A stretch of 10,504 nt of DNA from an uncultured Eubacteriales bacterium. GTDB lineage: Bacteria; Bacillota; Clostridia; Christensenellales; CAG-138. The notes beneath the pieces were generated by a model. The model was not told the origin of the DNA. It ran no database searches and saw only the letters and a program-made list of their open reading frames with translations. Of this stretch, positions 1-4,569 are shown piece by piece (position 1 is the first letter of the stretch; each line of letters begins with the position of its first letter). The translations under genes and the position numbers were made by a program. The stretch lies in contig UQOG01000069.1 in NCBI GenBank assembly GCA_900542615.1, positions 1 through 10,504 of the forward strand, given 5' to 3'.

Positions 1-194
1 GGCGTTGCAGCGGGCTCCGCCGCCTCCTGCTGGGGCGCCGGCTCGGCTTCCTCCGCAGGGACGGATTTCCCGCCGTTCATGATGATATCCACCAATTCGC
101 TTTTGCGATATTTGGTTAGGGCCTTGACGCCCTGAAGCCTGGCGATCTCCCGCAGGTCGTTCAGGCTTTTTTCCTGCAACATTTCTCTGGTCAC
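1..194 (-). CDS. rho: Transcription termination factor Rho, N-terminal part (partial at window edge)
   Basis: Only the first 64 codons are present; the gene runs off the left edge. The start is GTG at 194, six bases downstream of AAAGGAG (201-207 on the plus strand). An in-frame ATG at 182 is possible but less well placed. Residues about 11-40 (SLNDLREIARLQGVKALTKY, then RKSELVDII) match the Rho N-terminal SAP-like helix-extended-helix domain. A Pro/Ala/Glu-rich linker follows, as in Firmicutes Rho proteins that carry an insertion before the RNA-binding domain. Rho is a hexameric RNA-dependent ATPase that ends transcription of untranslated RNA. Other proteins can carry a Rho_N domain, and the RNA-binding and ATPase domains lie outside the window, so the assignment is likely but not proven. 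Confidence 0.72.
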   Translation of the reverse strand, partial: MTREMLQEKSLNDLREIARLQGVKALTKYRKSELVDIIMNGGKSVPAEEAEPAPQQEAAEPAAT

Positions 195-605
195 AAAGTA
201 CTCCTTTCGATAGGCGATGGGGCTGCTTCAGGCCGATAGGCCGAAACCACGAATCGCTTCCATAAAAATAATGAATAGTTTATCAGACGGTGTAGCCGCA
301 ACATAGGAACGGGGATACAACAAAGAGTATACCCAAGTACTGGCAATCCAAACAGGATTTTATGTTGTTGTACACCATTTGAATTCACGAAGCAAGGGGC
401 TGCACAACAGGATAAAAGAAGATACCTGCTTATATCTATGTTAATAGTAAGCGCATTATTCAAAAAAGTCAAGGGGGACTCCCTACGACTTCACCAAAGA
501 TTTACAACCGGCGAGGAAAGTTGACAAAATAAATGGCAAAGGGGTGCGGAAATATAATCAATCCTTATTGCAACCTGGAATAGATGGCCGAGGAGCCACA
601 TATAT
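195..605. other. AT-rich divergent intergenic region between rho and yabP
   Basis: This 411-base stretch is clearly more AT-rich than the flanking genes. It holds the likely minus-strand rho promoter and the rho leader, whose small GGCC-TATC-GGCC inverted repeat lies at 231-242. On the plus strand it should also hold the yabP promoter. TTGACA (521-526) and TATAAT (553-558) both occur but are 26 bases apart, too far for one sigma-A promoter. yabP is sigma-E controlled in Bacillus; I could not find a convincing sigma-E site. No convincing gene is seen; a 93-codon minus-strand frame across it has no ribosome binding site and no recognisable features. Confidence 0.5.
444..472 (-). promoter_or_regulatory. 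Putative sigma-A promoter for rho
   Basis: On the minus strand, TTGACT (472-467) and TACTAT (449-444) are separated by 17 bases. This would give an untranslated leader of roughly 240 nt before the GTG start of rho. It is the best promoter match in this AT-rich intergenic region, but it was found by eye only. Confidence 0.45.
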
Positions 606-926
606 ATGTCAAAGCAAACGAAAGGACGGGCTGCCATGATTGACCAAAAAGCCATGGAGGGCGGACGGATCCGCGCCCACTCCATCCATATCGATGAGCG
701 GCAACTGATGCGGGTAAGCGGCGTCAAGGATGTGGATAGTTTTAACGAGCAAGAGGTACAGCTGTTGACCGAGGCGGGGGCCCTGCGGATCGAGGGCATG
801 GGTTTGCACATGACCAAGCTGGACCTGGACGCGGGGCAGGTGATCCTGGAAGGGGAGATCATCGCCCTGGAATATGTGGATGAGGTGCAGCCCCAGGGTT
901 CCCTCATGTCCCGGCTATTCCGGTAA
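606..926 (+). CDS. yabP: Sporulation protein YabP
   Basis: Small YabP/YqfC-family protein needed for endospore formation, acting in the mother cell and thought to work with the membrane protein YabQ in spore cortex/coat assembly. The core (VSGVKDVDSF..., GALRIEGMGLHMTKLDLDAG, then VILEGEI...YVDE) matches the family, and the C-terminal SRLFR is typical. Two starts are possible: ATG 606 (106 aa), 10 bases after GAGGAG (590-595), or ATG 636 (96 aa), 9 bases after AAAGGA (621-626). The shorter form is closer to the roughly 100-residue Bacillus protein. The 606 start is kept because it is the longest with a ribosome binding site. yabQ follows after 7 bases, so the two are co-transcribed. Family assignment is firm; the start is not. 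Confidence 0.88.
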   Translation: MSKQTKGRAAMIDQKAMEGGRIRAHSIHIDERQLMRVSGVKDVDSFNEQEVQLLTEAGALRIEGMGLHMTKLDLDAGQVILEGEIIALEYVDEVQPQGSLMSRLFR

Positions 927-933
927 GCGGCCT

Positions 934-1251
934 ATGGAAGAAGTGCCCGCCCTTTGCGCCGCCCTGTATGGGGGGATGGCCATCGGCCTGTGCTATGACC
1001 TGTTGCTGCCCTTGCGCTGCCTGTGGCGGAACCGGATCTGGAACGGGGTAATGGATATCCTGTTTTATTTTGCCGCCCTTTTGATCGCCTGCGCCACCCT
1101 GCTGTTTATCAACGGAGGCAAGCCCCGGGGATATTTGCTGCTGGCCATGGGGGCGGGAGCTTATGGGTATGCCCGCCTGGTACACGGGTATTTTGTAAAG
1201 CTTTGGTCCGCCCATAAAAAAAGGCTTGCACCAAAAGATGGAATGGATTAA
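934..1251 (+). CDS. yabQ: Spore cortex biosynthesis membrane protein YabQ
   Basis: The 105-residue product begins MEEVPALCAALYGGMAIGL. It is hydrophobic, with about three predicted membrane segments (roughly residues 5-25, 38-58 and 62-82) and a basic C-terminal tail. YabQ is an integral protein of the outer forespore membrane needed for cortex peptidoglycan in Bacillus. Sequence alone would be a weak basis because the family is poorly conserved. The call rests on size, topology, the short spacing after yabP and the divIC gene behind it, which together reproduce the Bacillus yabP-yabQ-divIC order. ATG 934 has no strong Shine-Dalgarno sequence, so translation may be coupled to yabP, which ends 7 bases upstream. 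An in-frame ATG at 874 would overlap yabP heavily and is less likely. Confidence 0.82.
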   Translation: MEEVPALCAALYGGMAIGLCYDLLLPLRCLWRNRIWNGVMDILFYFAALLIACATLLFINGGKPRGYLLLAMGAGAYGYARLVHGYFVKLWSAHKKRLAPKDGMD

Positions 1252-1276
1252 ATTATATATGTAGGAGTAGAGGAAT

Positions 1277-1564
1277 ATGGCCACAAAAGCGAAAAAAAAG
1301 CATACCAAAAAGCCGTTGGGCTTCCTGGTGGGGCTGTTTTGCGTAGCAGCCTTTGTGATGGTATTTATTGGCCAAGAGAATAAACTGTCCGCCATCGAAG
1401 AGGAGCAGGCGGCCCTCAGCCAGGAATATGAGGCCCTGGAATTGGAGAAACAGCGGATCGAATACATGATCGAATACGCCCAGAGCGAGGAATACATCCT
1501 GCAATATGCCCGGGAAAAGCTGGGCTTTGTCAAGCCGGACGATATCCAGTTCAGCGTGGAATAG
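1277..1564 (+). CDS. divIC: Septum formation initiator DivIC/FtsB-type protein
   Basis: The 95-residue product has a very basic cytoplasmic N-terminus (ATKAKKKHTKK), one transmembrane helix at about residues 14-32, then a Glu/Gln/Leu-rich coiled coil at about 35-70. It ends with a segment containing YAREKLGFVKPDDIQF, characteristic of the DivIC/FtsB family. These proteins join FtsL and DivIB/FtsQ in the divisome, outside the membrane, and help activate septal peptidoglycan synthesis. The start ATG follows GGAG at 1263-1266. It lies 25 bases after yabQ, in the conserved yabP-yabQ-divIC arrangement. In Bacillus an S1-domain gene (yabR) follows; here there is a terminator and then a Ppx/GppA gene. 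Confidence 0.9.
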   Translation: MATKAKKKHTKKPLGFLVGLFCVAAFVMVFIGQENKLSAIEEEQAALSQEYEALELEKQRIEYMIEYAQSEEYILQYAREKLGFVKPDDIQFSVE

Positions 1565-1596
1565 GCAATGCGTTGGACAAGCCGACCCATAAAAGC

Positions 1597-1623
1597 AAAA
1601 AGTGGCGTCATCCGCCACTTTTT
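1597..1623. terminator. Intrinsic terminator after divIC (bidirectional shape)
   Basis: A perfect 11-bp stem, AAAAAGTGGCG (1597-1607) with CGCCACTTTTT (1613-1623), encloses the 5-base loop TCATC. The stem ends in a T-run on the plus strand and, by symmetry, on the minus strand too. It lies 33 bases after the divIC stop and 45 bases before the ppx start. The ten-base arm AAAAAGTGGC recurs exactly in the hairpin at 2939-2966. Confidence 0.85.
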
Positions 1624-1667
1624 CCAAATCAAGGCAGCATGACGCCGCCTGGACCAAGGAGGGAGCT

Positions 1668-2525
1668 TTGAAACAAGCCGCCATCATCGATGTGGGGAGC
1701 CATTCCATCCGGTATGCCGTAGGCAGGGTGCAGGACGGACAGGCTCGCATGGAACCCAAACGACTGGAAAGCACCCACCTGGCCGAAGGCGTCAGCAAGA
1801 CCGGCCGGCTGGGGGAAGTACCCATGATGCGGGCCCTATGGGCCATCGAGGCCTTTGCGCGGGATGCGGCGGAGCGGGGCGTACCAGTTTACGCCTATGC
1901 CACCAGCGCCGTGCGGGATAGCGAAAACCGGGCTGATTTTTGCCAGCGGGCAGCGGCCTTAGGGGTCCAGATCCAGGTGCTGGAGCCGGCGGAAGAAGCC
2001 CGCCTGGCCCTCTTGGGGGCCACCGGCGGCCAGGGCGGCCTGCTGGACATCGGCGGGGGCAGTACGGAGATCCTACGGCCCGGTTTCCTGCACAGCGCCC
2101 CTTTGGGCTGCGTAAAGGCCCGGGAACTGTGCGACAGCGCCTACTCCCTGGAGGAGATGAAGCGGCGGGTGTTCGCCAAGTGCAAGGAGCTGTTCCGGTT
2201 TCCCCCGGAAAAAAGCGAAGATTATGTGGGGGTAGGCGGCACCATCACCACGGTGGCGGCCTTGATGTTGGGCCTCAAGGCCTACGACGGCGCCAAGGTG
2301 GCCGCCATGCCCATCTGCCATACCGCCCTGGACGAGCTGGTGGAATGGCTCTATGACCTGGGCAGCGCAGGCCGCGCCGCCCAACCCCTGCTCAAAGGCC
2401 GGGAGCATACCATCCTGCCCGGGGCGTTGATCCTAGTCTACCTGATGAAGCACATGGGTCTGGGCGAGCTGCGGGTCTCCGACCGGGACGGCATGGAAGG
2501 CTTCCTGCTGGATGTGCTGGCATAG
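1668..2525 (+). CDS. ppx: Ppx/GppA-family phosphatase (exopolyphosphatase-like)
   Basis: 285-residue ASKHA-fold phosphatase that would hydrolyse polyphosphate and/or pppGpp in the cytosol. Motifs in order: phosphate-1 loop DVGSHSIRYAVG (residues 8-19), YATSAVRDSENR, the EPAEEA segment, phosphate-2 loop LLDIGGGSTEIL, and the glycine-rich GVGGTITTVAAL. The size fits the short Ppx1-like enzymes that lack the C-terminal HD-type domain. I chose TTG 1668 because AAGGAGG (1656-1662) stands 5 bases upstream and the protein then begins directly at the first motif. An in-frame ATG at 1602 would start inside the terminator hairpin. Substrate preference cannot be told from sequence. It is separated from divIC by a terminator, so it probably has its own promoter or depends on read-through. 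Confidence 0.87.
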   Translation: MKQAAIIDVGSHSIRYAVGRVQDGQARMEPKRLESTHLAEGVSKTGRLGEVPMMRALWAIEAFARDAAERGVPVYAYATSAVRDSENRADFCQRAAALGVQIQVLEPAEEARLALLGATGGQGGLLDIGGGSTEILRPGFLHSAPLGCVKARELCDSAYSLEEMKRRVFAKCKELFRFPPEKSEDYVGVGGTITTVAALMLGLKAYDGAKVAAMPICHTALDELVEWLYDLGSAGRAAQPLLKGREHTILPGALILVYLMKHMGLGELRVSDRDGMEGFLLDVLA

Positions 2526-2582
2526 CGGCAGGCCATGGGCAACATTCCCAAAGGGGGGTATATTGGGCTTACTGCCATCACC

Positions 2583-2613
2583 GGGGGGCGTCTTAGCGGA
2601 CGCCCCCCTTTTT
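2583..2613 (+). terminator. Intrinsic terminator of ppx
   Basis: Stem GGGGGGCGTC (2583-2592) pairs perfectly with GACGCCCCCC (2599-2608) around a 6-base loop and is followed by TTTTT. It sits 57 bases after the ppx stop. Confidence 0.9.
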
Positions 2614-2680
2614 CTTGGCGCATCCGCCACGTTTCCGGCGCTAAGCGGGCCGCGGCGCGGTCGTCTTAGGGGGCGGCGGC

Positions 2681-2697
2681 AGGGCGCGAAGCGCCCT
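2681..2697. repeat. Perfect hairpin, GAA loop
   Basis: AGGGCGC (2681-2687), loop GAA, GCGCCCT (2691-2697). It is preceded by a GGGGG/GCGGCGGC-type stretch (2668-2680) that resembles the one before the hairpin at 10476-10490. Confidence 0.8.
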
Positions 2698-2698
2698 G

Positions 2699-2740
2699 AA
2701 AAGCTGAGACCGGAGGCTTTGCTTCCGGCCTCAGCTTTTT
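2699..2740. terminator. Second hairpin terminator downstream of ppx
   Basis: AAAAGCTGAG (2699-2708) pairs with CTCAGCTTTT (2730-2739). The inner stem 2710-2717/2721-2728 continues it with one mismatch and one G-U pair, closing on a TTT loop. The T-run on the plus strand and A-run at the other end let it work in both directions. Confidence 0.75.
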
Positions 2741-2748
2741 GTTTGGCA

Positions 2749-2774
2749 GGCCGGGGGGCCGAAGGCCCCCGGCC
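2749..2774. repeat. GC-only hairpin, GAA loop
   Basis: GGCCGGGGGGCC (2749-2760) pairs with GGCCCCCGGCC (2764-2774) around GAA, with one bulged G. No T-run follows, so it is not a classical terminator. Confidence 0.75.
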
Positions 2775-2831
2775 ACAGCTTGTCGAGAAACCTCTGACGA
2801 ATAGAAGATCGCAGCCCTTTTAGGCTTTCAT

Positions 2832-2860
2832 CGGATTTGGCGGCATGTACGGCAAATCCG
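2832..2860. repeat. Hairpin with a 13-base loop
   Basis: CGGATTTG (2832-2839) and CAAATCCG (2853-2860) are perfect inverted copies. It is the least compact member of the array. Confidence 0.55.
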
Positions 2861-2867
2861 CAAAAAG

Positions 2868-2882
2868 CCTTGCGTAGCAAGG
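2868..2882. repeat. Short perfect hairpin, GTA loop
   Basis: CCTTGC (2868-2873), GTA, GCAAGG (2877-2882), with AAA before and TTT after the flanking G residues. Confidence 0.65.
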
Positions 2883-2891
2883 GTTTCCCTG

Positions 2892-2931
2892 CATAGCTCC
2901 CTGGCCGCGCCGTAGGCGCAAGGGAGCTATG
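2892..2931. repeat. Two-part hairpin, GTA loop
   Basis: The outer stem CATAGCTCCCT (2892-2902) / AGGGAGCTATG (2921-2931) is perfect over 11 bp. The inner stem GCGCC (2907-2911) / GGCGC (2915-2919) closes on GTA. The internal loop is asymmetric, 4 bases against 1. Confidence 0.8.
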
Positions 2932-2938
2932 AAAACCT

Positions 2939-2966
2939 CGAAAAAGTGGCGCAAGCCACTTTTTCG
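2939..2966. terminator. Perfect hairpin with A/T ends; likely terminator of the DtxR-family gene
   Basis: CGAAAAAGTGGC (2939-2950) and GCCACTTTTTCG (2955-2966) form a perfect 12-bp stem around GCAA. It can act on either strand, and for the minus-strand regulator it is the first T-bearing hairpin after the stop. It shares the AAAAAGTGGC arm with the terminator at 1597-1623. Confidence 0.75.
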
Positions 2967-2975
2967 ACAGCCTGG

Positions 2976-3003
2976 GGGCGGCATACCGAAGGGTATGCCG
3001 CCC
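2976..3003. repeat. Perfect 12-bp hairpin, GAAG loop
   Basis: GGGCGGCATACC (2976-2987) pairs fully with GGTATGCCGCCC (2992-3003). It begins 16 bases beyond the stop of the minus-strand regulator gene and has no T-run. Confidence 0.8.
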
Positions 3004-3019
3004 GGGACCGATGGCAGGA

Positions 3020-3403
3020 TCAAGAGGGTTGGGAATTGGAAAACCGGTCGAAATGGGCCTTCATGCAAGCAAAGCTCTGGGGGCTGACCACGTGTTCGAT
3101 TTTGCAGGCGTCTGCGAAGGCGGTCTCCTCATCCACCCCCAGGGCCATCAAGATCTTGGCGATGACGCAATGGCGCTCATAGATCATTTCGGCGATCTCC
3201 CGGCCGGCGGGCAAGAGGGTAAGGAAGCCGTTGGCGTCCATTTGGATATAGCCATTTTGGCGCAGCTGCTTCATGGCCACGCTGACGCTGGGTTTGGAGA
3301 AGTTCATATAATTGGCCACGTCAATGGAACGGACCTCGGTTTTATTCTGGCTGAGCACCAGGATGGCTTCCAAATAATTTTCCGCGCTTTCGTGGATCTT
3401 CAT
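3020..3403 (-). CDS. DtxR/MntR-family metal-dependent transcriptional regulator
   Basis: 127-residue protein with an N-terminal winged helix-turn-helix (about residues 5-70, including SIDVANYMNFSKPSVSVAMK) and a dimerisation/metal domain (about 71-120) ending in ACKIEHVVSP. There is no C-terminal SH3-like domain, as in MntR. By hand alignment, the primary metal site residues are N9, E12, H78, C100, E103 and H104. MntR has Asp at the first position and Glu at the fourth; DtxR has Met and Cys. This protein therefore has the DtxR-like Cys but an unusual Asn, so iron or manganese specificity cannot be told. The start ATG has AAAGGAAC seven bases upstream. It is transcribed alone, and no transporter target is visible nearby. 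Confidence 0.88.
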   Translation of the reverse strand: MKIHESAENYLEAILVLSQNKTEVRSIDVANYMNFSKPSVSVAMKQLRQNGYIQMDANGFLTLLPAGREIAEMIYERHCVIAKILMALGVDEETAFADACKIEHVVSPQSFACMKAHFDRFSNSQPS

Positions 3404-3466
3404 AGGGTGCGTTCCTTTCCCATGGGAATAAGATGGACTCGATAACCGGCGAACGGGTATGGTAAT

Positions 3467-3495
3467 AGTTTAGCCGAAAGGCAAACATTTCGCAA
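3467..3495 (-). promoter_or_regulatory. Putative promoter of the DtxR-family gene with overlapping inverted repeat
   Basis: On the minus strand TTGCGA (3495-3490) and TAAACT (3472-3467) lie 17 bases apart. The sequence GTTTAGCCGAAAGGCAAAC (3468-3486) is an inverted repeat (GTTT-A-GCC / GGC-AAAC, one unpaired A). It covers most of the spacer and the -10, the usual place for a repressor operator. Autoregulation by the metalloregulator is inference. Confidence 0.45.
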
Positions 3496-3527
3496 GGGCG
3501 GCGGCGAAGCGGAGAAAAAAACCATGG

Positions 3528-3557
3528 CAGACAAGGCATAGGAAGATGTGCTATAAT
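3528..3557 (+). promoter_or_regulatory. Extended -10 promoter for the MGMT-family/CBS genes
   Basis: TGCTATAAT (3549-3557) is a perfect extended -10. CAGACA (3528-3533), 18 bases upstream, is a moderate -35 (four of six). The block ATGTGCTATAAT is repeated exactly on the minus strand at 8199-8188, upstream of the molybdenum cofactor operon. Confidence 0.65.
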
Positions 3558-3609
3558 CATATATATAAATGAGGAAGACCCTGGCCCTTGGGGGGAACGC
3601 AAGTCAGGT

Positions 3610-3915
3610 ATGGCAAGGGATTTCACATGGCTTTATAACATGGTTAAAAGAATACCCAAAGGCTCTGTGGCCAGCTATGGGCAATTGGCTCTGTTGGCAG
3701 GCAAGCCTGGGTGGGCCAGGCAGGTGGGCCGCGGCATGGCGGCCTGCATGGATGCTGCCGTGCCCTGTCACCGGGTGGTGCGGGGGGACGGTAGCCTTCC
3801 CTGTGCCTTTGGCATAGGGGGCCCTGCCCAGCAGCGGGCGCTGCTGGAAGGGGAGGGCGTAGGGTTCCTGCCGGATGGACGGGTGGATATGGCCCGGCAC
3901 AGATGGCGGAGTTGA
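3610..3915 (+). CDS. Small MGMT-family (alkyltransferase-like) protein with intact PCHR motif
   Basis: The 101-residue protein corresponds only to the C-terminal DNA-binding/active-site domain of O6-methylguanine-DNA methyltransferase. MVKRIPKGSVASYGQLA (residues 11-27) is the family opening helix and Tyr segment. RQVGRGMAAC (37-46) carries the arginine finger region, and VPCHRVV (51-57) holds the alkyl-acceptor cysteine C53. Alkyltransferase-like (ATL) proteins that only flag lesions usually have Trp in place of this Cys, so this one may still transfer alkyl groups. The N-terminal Ada/Ogt-type domain is absent. ATG 3610 has a weak ribosome binding site but gives the expected N-terminus; ATG 3640 would remove the first helix. 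It lies 43 bases before the CBS gene, apparently in one transcript. Confidence 0.85.
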   Translation: MARDFTWLYNMVKRIPKGSVASYGQLALLAGKPGWARQVGRGMAACMDAAVPCHRVVRGDGSLPCAFGIGGPAQQRALLEGEGVGFLPDGRVDMARHRWRS

Positions 3916-3958
3916 CCCCGGCTTGCTGCGCCCCAATATCAGGATGCGAGGTGAATAT

Positions 3959-4501
3959 ATGAAAAGACGGATTTTTGCATATGGAACATCCCTGCTGCTG
4001 GCAGCCATGGGCGGCGGTCCAGTGGAGACCAAGCCCCAGCCGGGGCCGGGGGCGCCGGCGGCCAAGCCTTTGGCTACCAACGTGCTGATGCTGCTGACGC
4101 CAAAGGAAAATGTAGCGTATTTACAGGGGGACAATACCCTGCGGCAGGGCCTGGAACGGATGCGGGCCCATGGATATACGGCGGTGCCGGTGCTGGAGGA
4201 GGACGGCAGCTATTTAGGTAGCGTCAGCGAGGGGGATTTCCTCTGGCATATCGTAGAGCAAAACGGCAAATGCGGCATGAAGGCCCAGGAAAGCGGCCTG
4301 ATCCGGGATCTGGTTCGGCCGGGCTGGAACCCGCCGGTGCGGGTGGACGCCCCTTTGGACGCCCTGCTGCAATCCGCCCTGGTGCAGAATTTTATCCCAG
4401 TGGTGGATGACCGGGGGGCGTTTATCGGCATCGTCACCCGTAAGGACATCCTCCAATGGGCCATAACCCGGGCAGGCTGTCCGAAAAGCTCCCTGTCCTA
4501 G
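3959..4501 (+). CDS. Two-CBS-domain protein with signal-like N-terminal extension
   Basis: 180-residue protein. Residues about 43-100 and 110-170 are a pair of CBS motifs (LTPKENVAYLQGDNTLRQGL, GYTAVPVLEEDG, then QNFIPVVDDRGAFIGIVTRK). Such modules bind adenine nucleotides or other ligands. I recall a family of stand-alone Clostridia CBS proteins of about 150 residues whose sequence normally begins right at the LTPK segment. Here about 40 residues precede it: a KRR start, a hydrophobic stretch FAYGTSLLLAAM and a Pro/Gly/Ala-rich linker. This resembles a signal peptide or membrane anchor without a lipobox. ATG 3959 is supported by GCGAGGTG just upstream; GTG 4082 would give the short form but has no ribosome binding site. 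Ligand and partner are unknown. Confidence 0.82.
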   Translation: MKRRIFAYGTSLLLAAMGGGPVETKPQPGPGAPAAKPLATNVLMLLTPKENVAYLQGDNTLRQGLERMRAHGYTAVPVLEEDGSYLGSVSEGDFLWHIVEQNGKCGMKAQESGLIRDLVRPGWNPPVRVDAPLDALLQSALVQNFIPVVDDRGAFIGIVTRKDILQWAITRAGCPKSSLS

Positions 4502-4512
4502 CATATACTAAA

Positions 4513-4550
4513 AAAACAGCCCTCCGGCGCTATGGCCGGGGGGCTGTTTT
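4513..4550. terminator. Bidirectional terminator between convergent genes
   Basis: AAAACAGCCCTCCGGC (4513-4528) pairs with the segment 4535-4550, which ends in GGGCTGTTTT, with one T-G wobble and a 6-base loop. T-runs appear on both strands. It lies 11 bases after the CBS gene and 19 bases beyond the amidohydrolase stop. Confidence 0.9.
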
Positions 4551-4569
4551 CTATGCCGGGGAAAGAGGG

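Larger units (their letters stand above)
2641..3005. repeat. Array of consecutive hairpins in an intergenic region
   Basis: There is no convincing gene here. Eight inverted repeats follow each other with short spacers: 2681-2697, 2699-2740, 2749-2774, 2832-2860, 2868-2882, 2892-2931, 2939-2966 and 2976-3003. Most have perfect arms and tiny loops (GAA, GTA, GCAA, GAAG). The array sits between the 3' ends of convergent genes (ppx, plus; the DtxR-family gene, minus). The spacing and loop pattern suggest a mosaic of palindromic intergenic repeats rather than one terminator. That interpretation is inference; the pairings can be read directly. Confidence 0.75.

Noticed and set aside
191..472. 93-codon minus-strand frame upstream of rho
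   Set aside because: It overlaps the predicted promoter and leader of rho, has no ribosome binding site, and its Cys/Leu-rich product has no known features.
521..558. TTGACA plus TATAAT as the yabP promoter
   Set aside because: The spacing is 26 bases, too long for sigma-A, and yabP is expected to be sigma-E controlled.
904..1632. 242-codon minus-strand frame
   Set aside because: It is antisense to yabQ and divIC, both of which have family features.
1602..1667. Upstream ATG start for ppx at 1602
   Set aside because: It lies within the stem of a strong terminator; TTG 1668 has AAGGAGG at the right distance and starts at the conserved motif.
2512..2823. 103-codon frame after ppx
   Set aside because: It runs through two terminators and several hairpins, so it is not a plausible gene.
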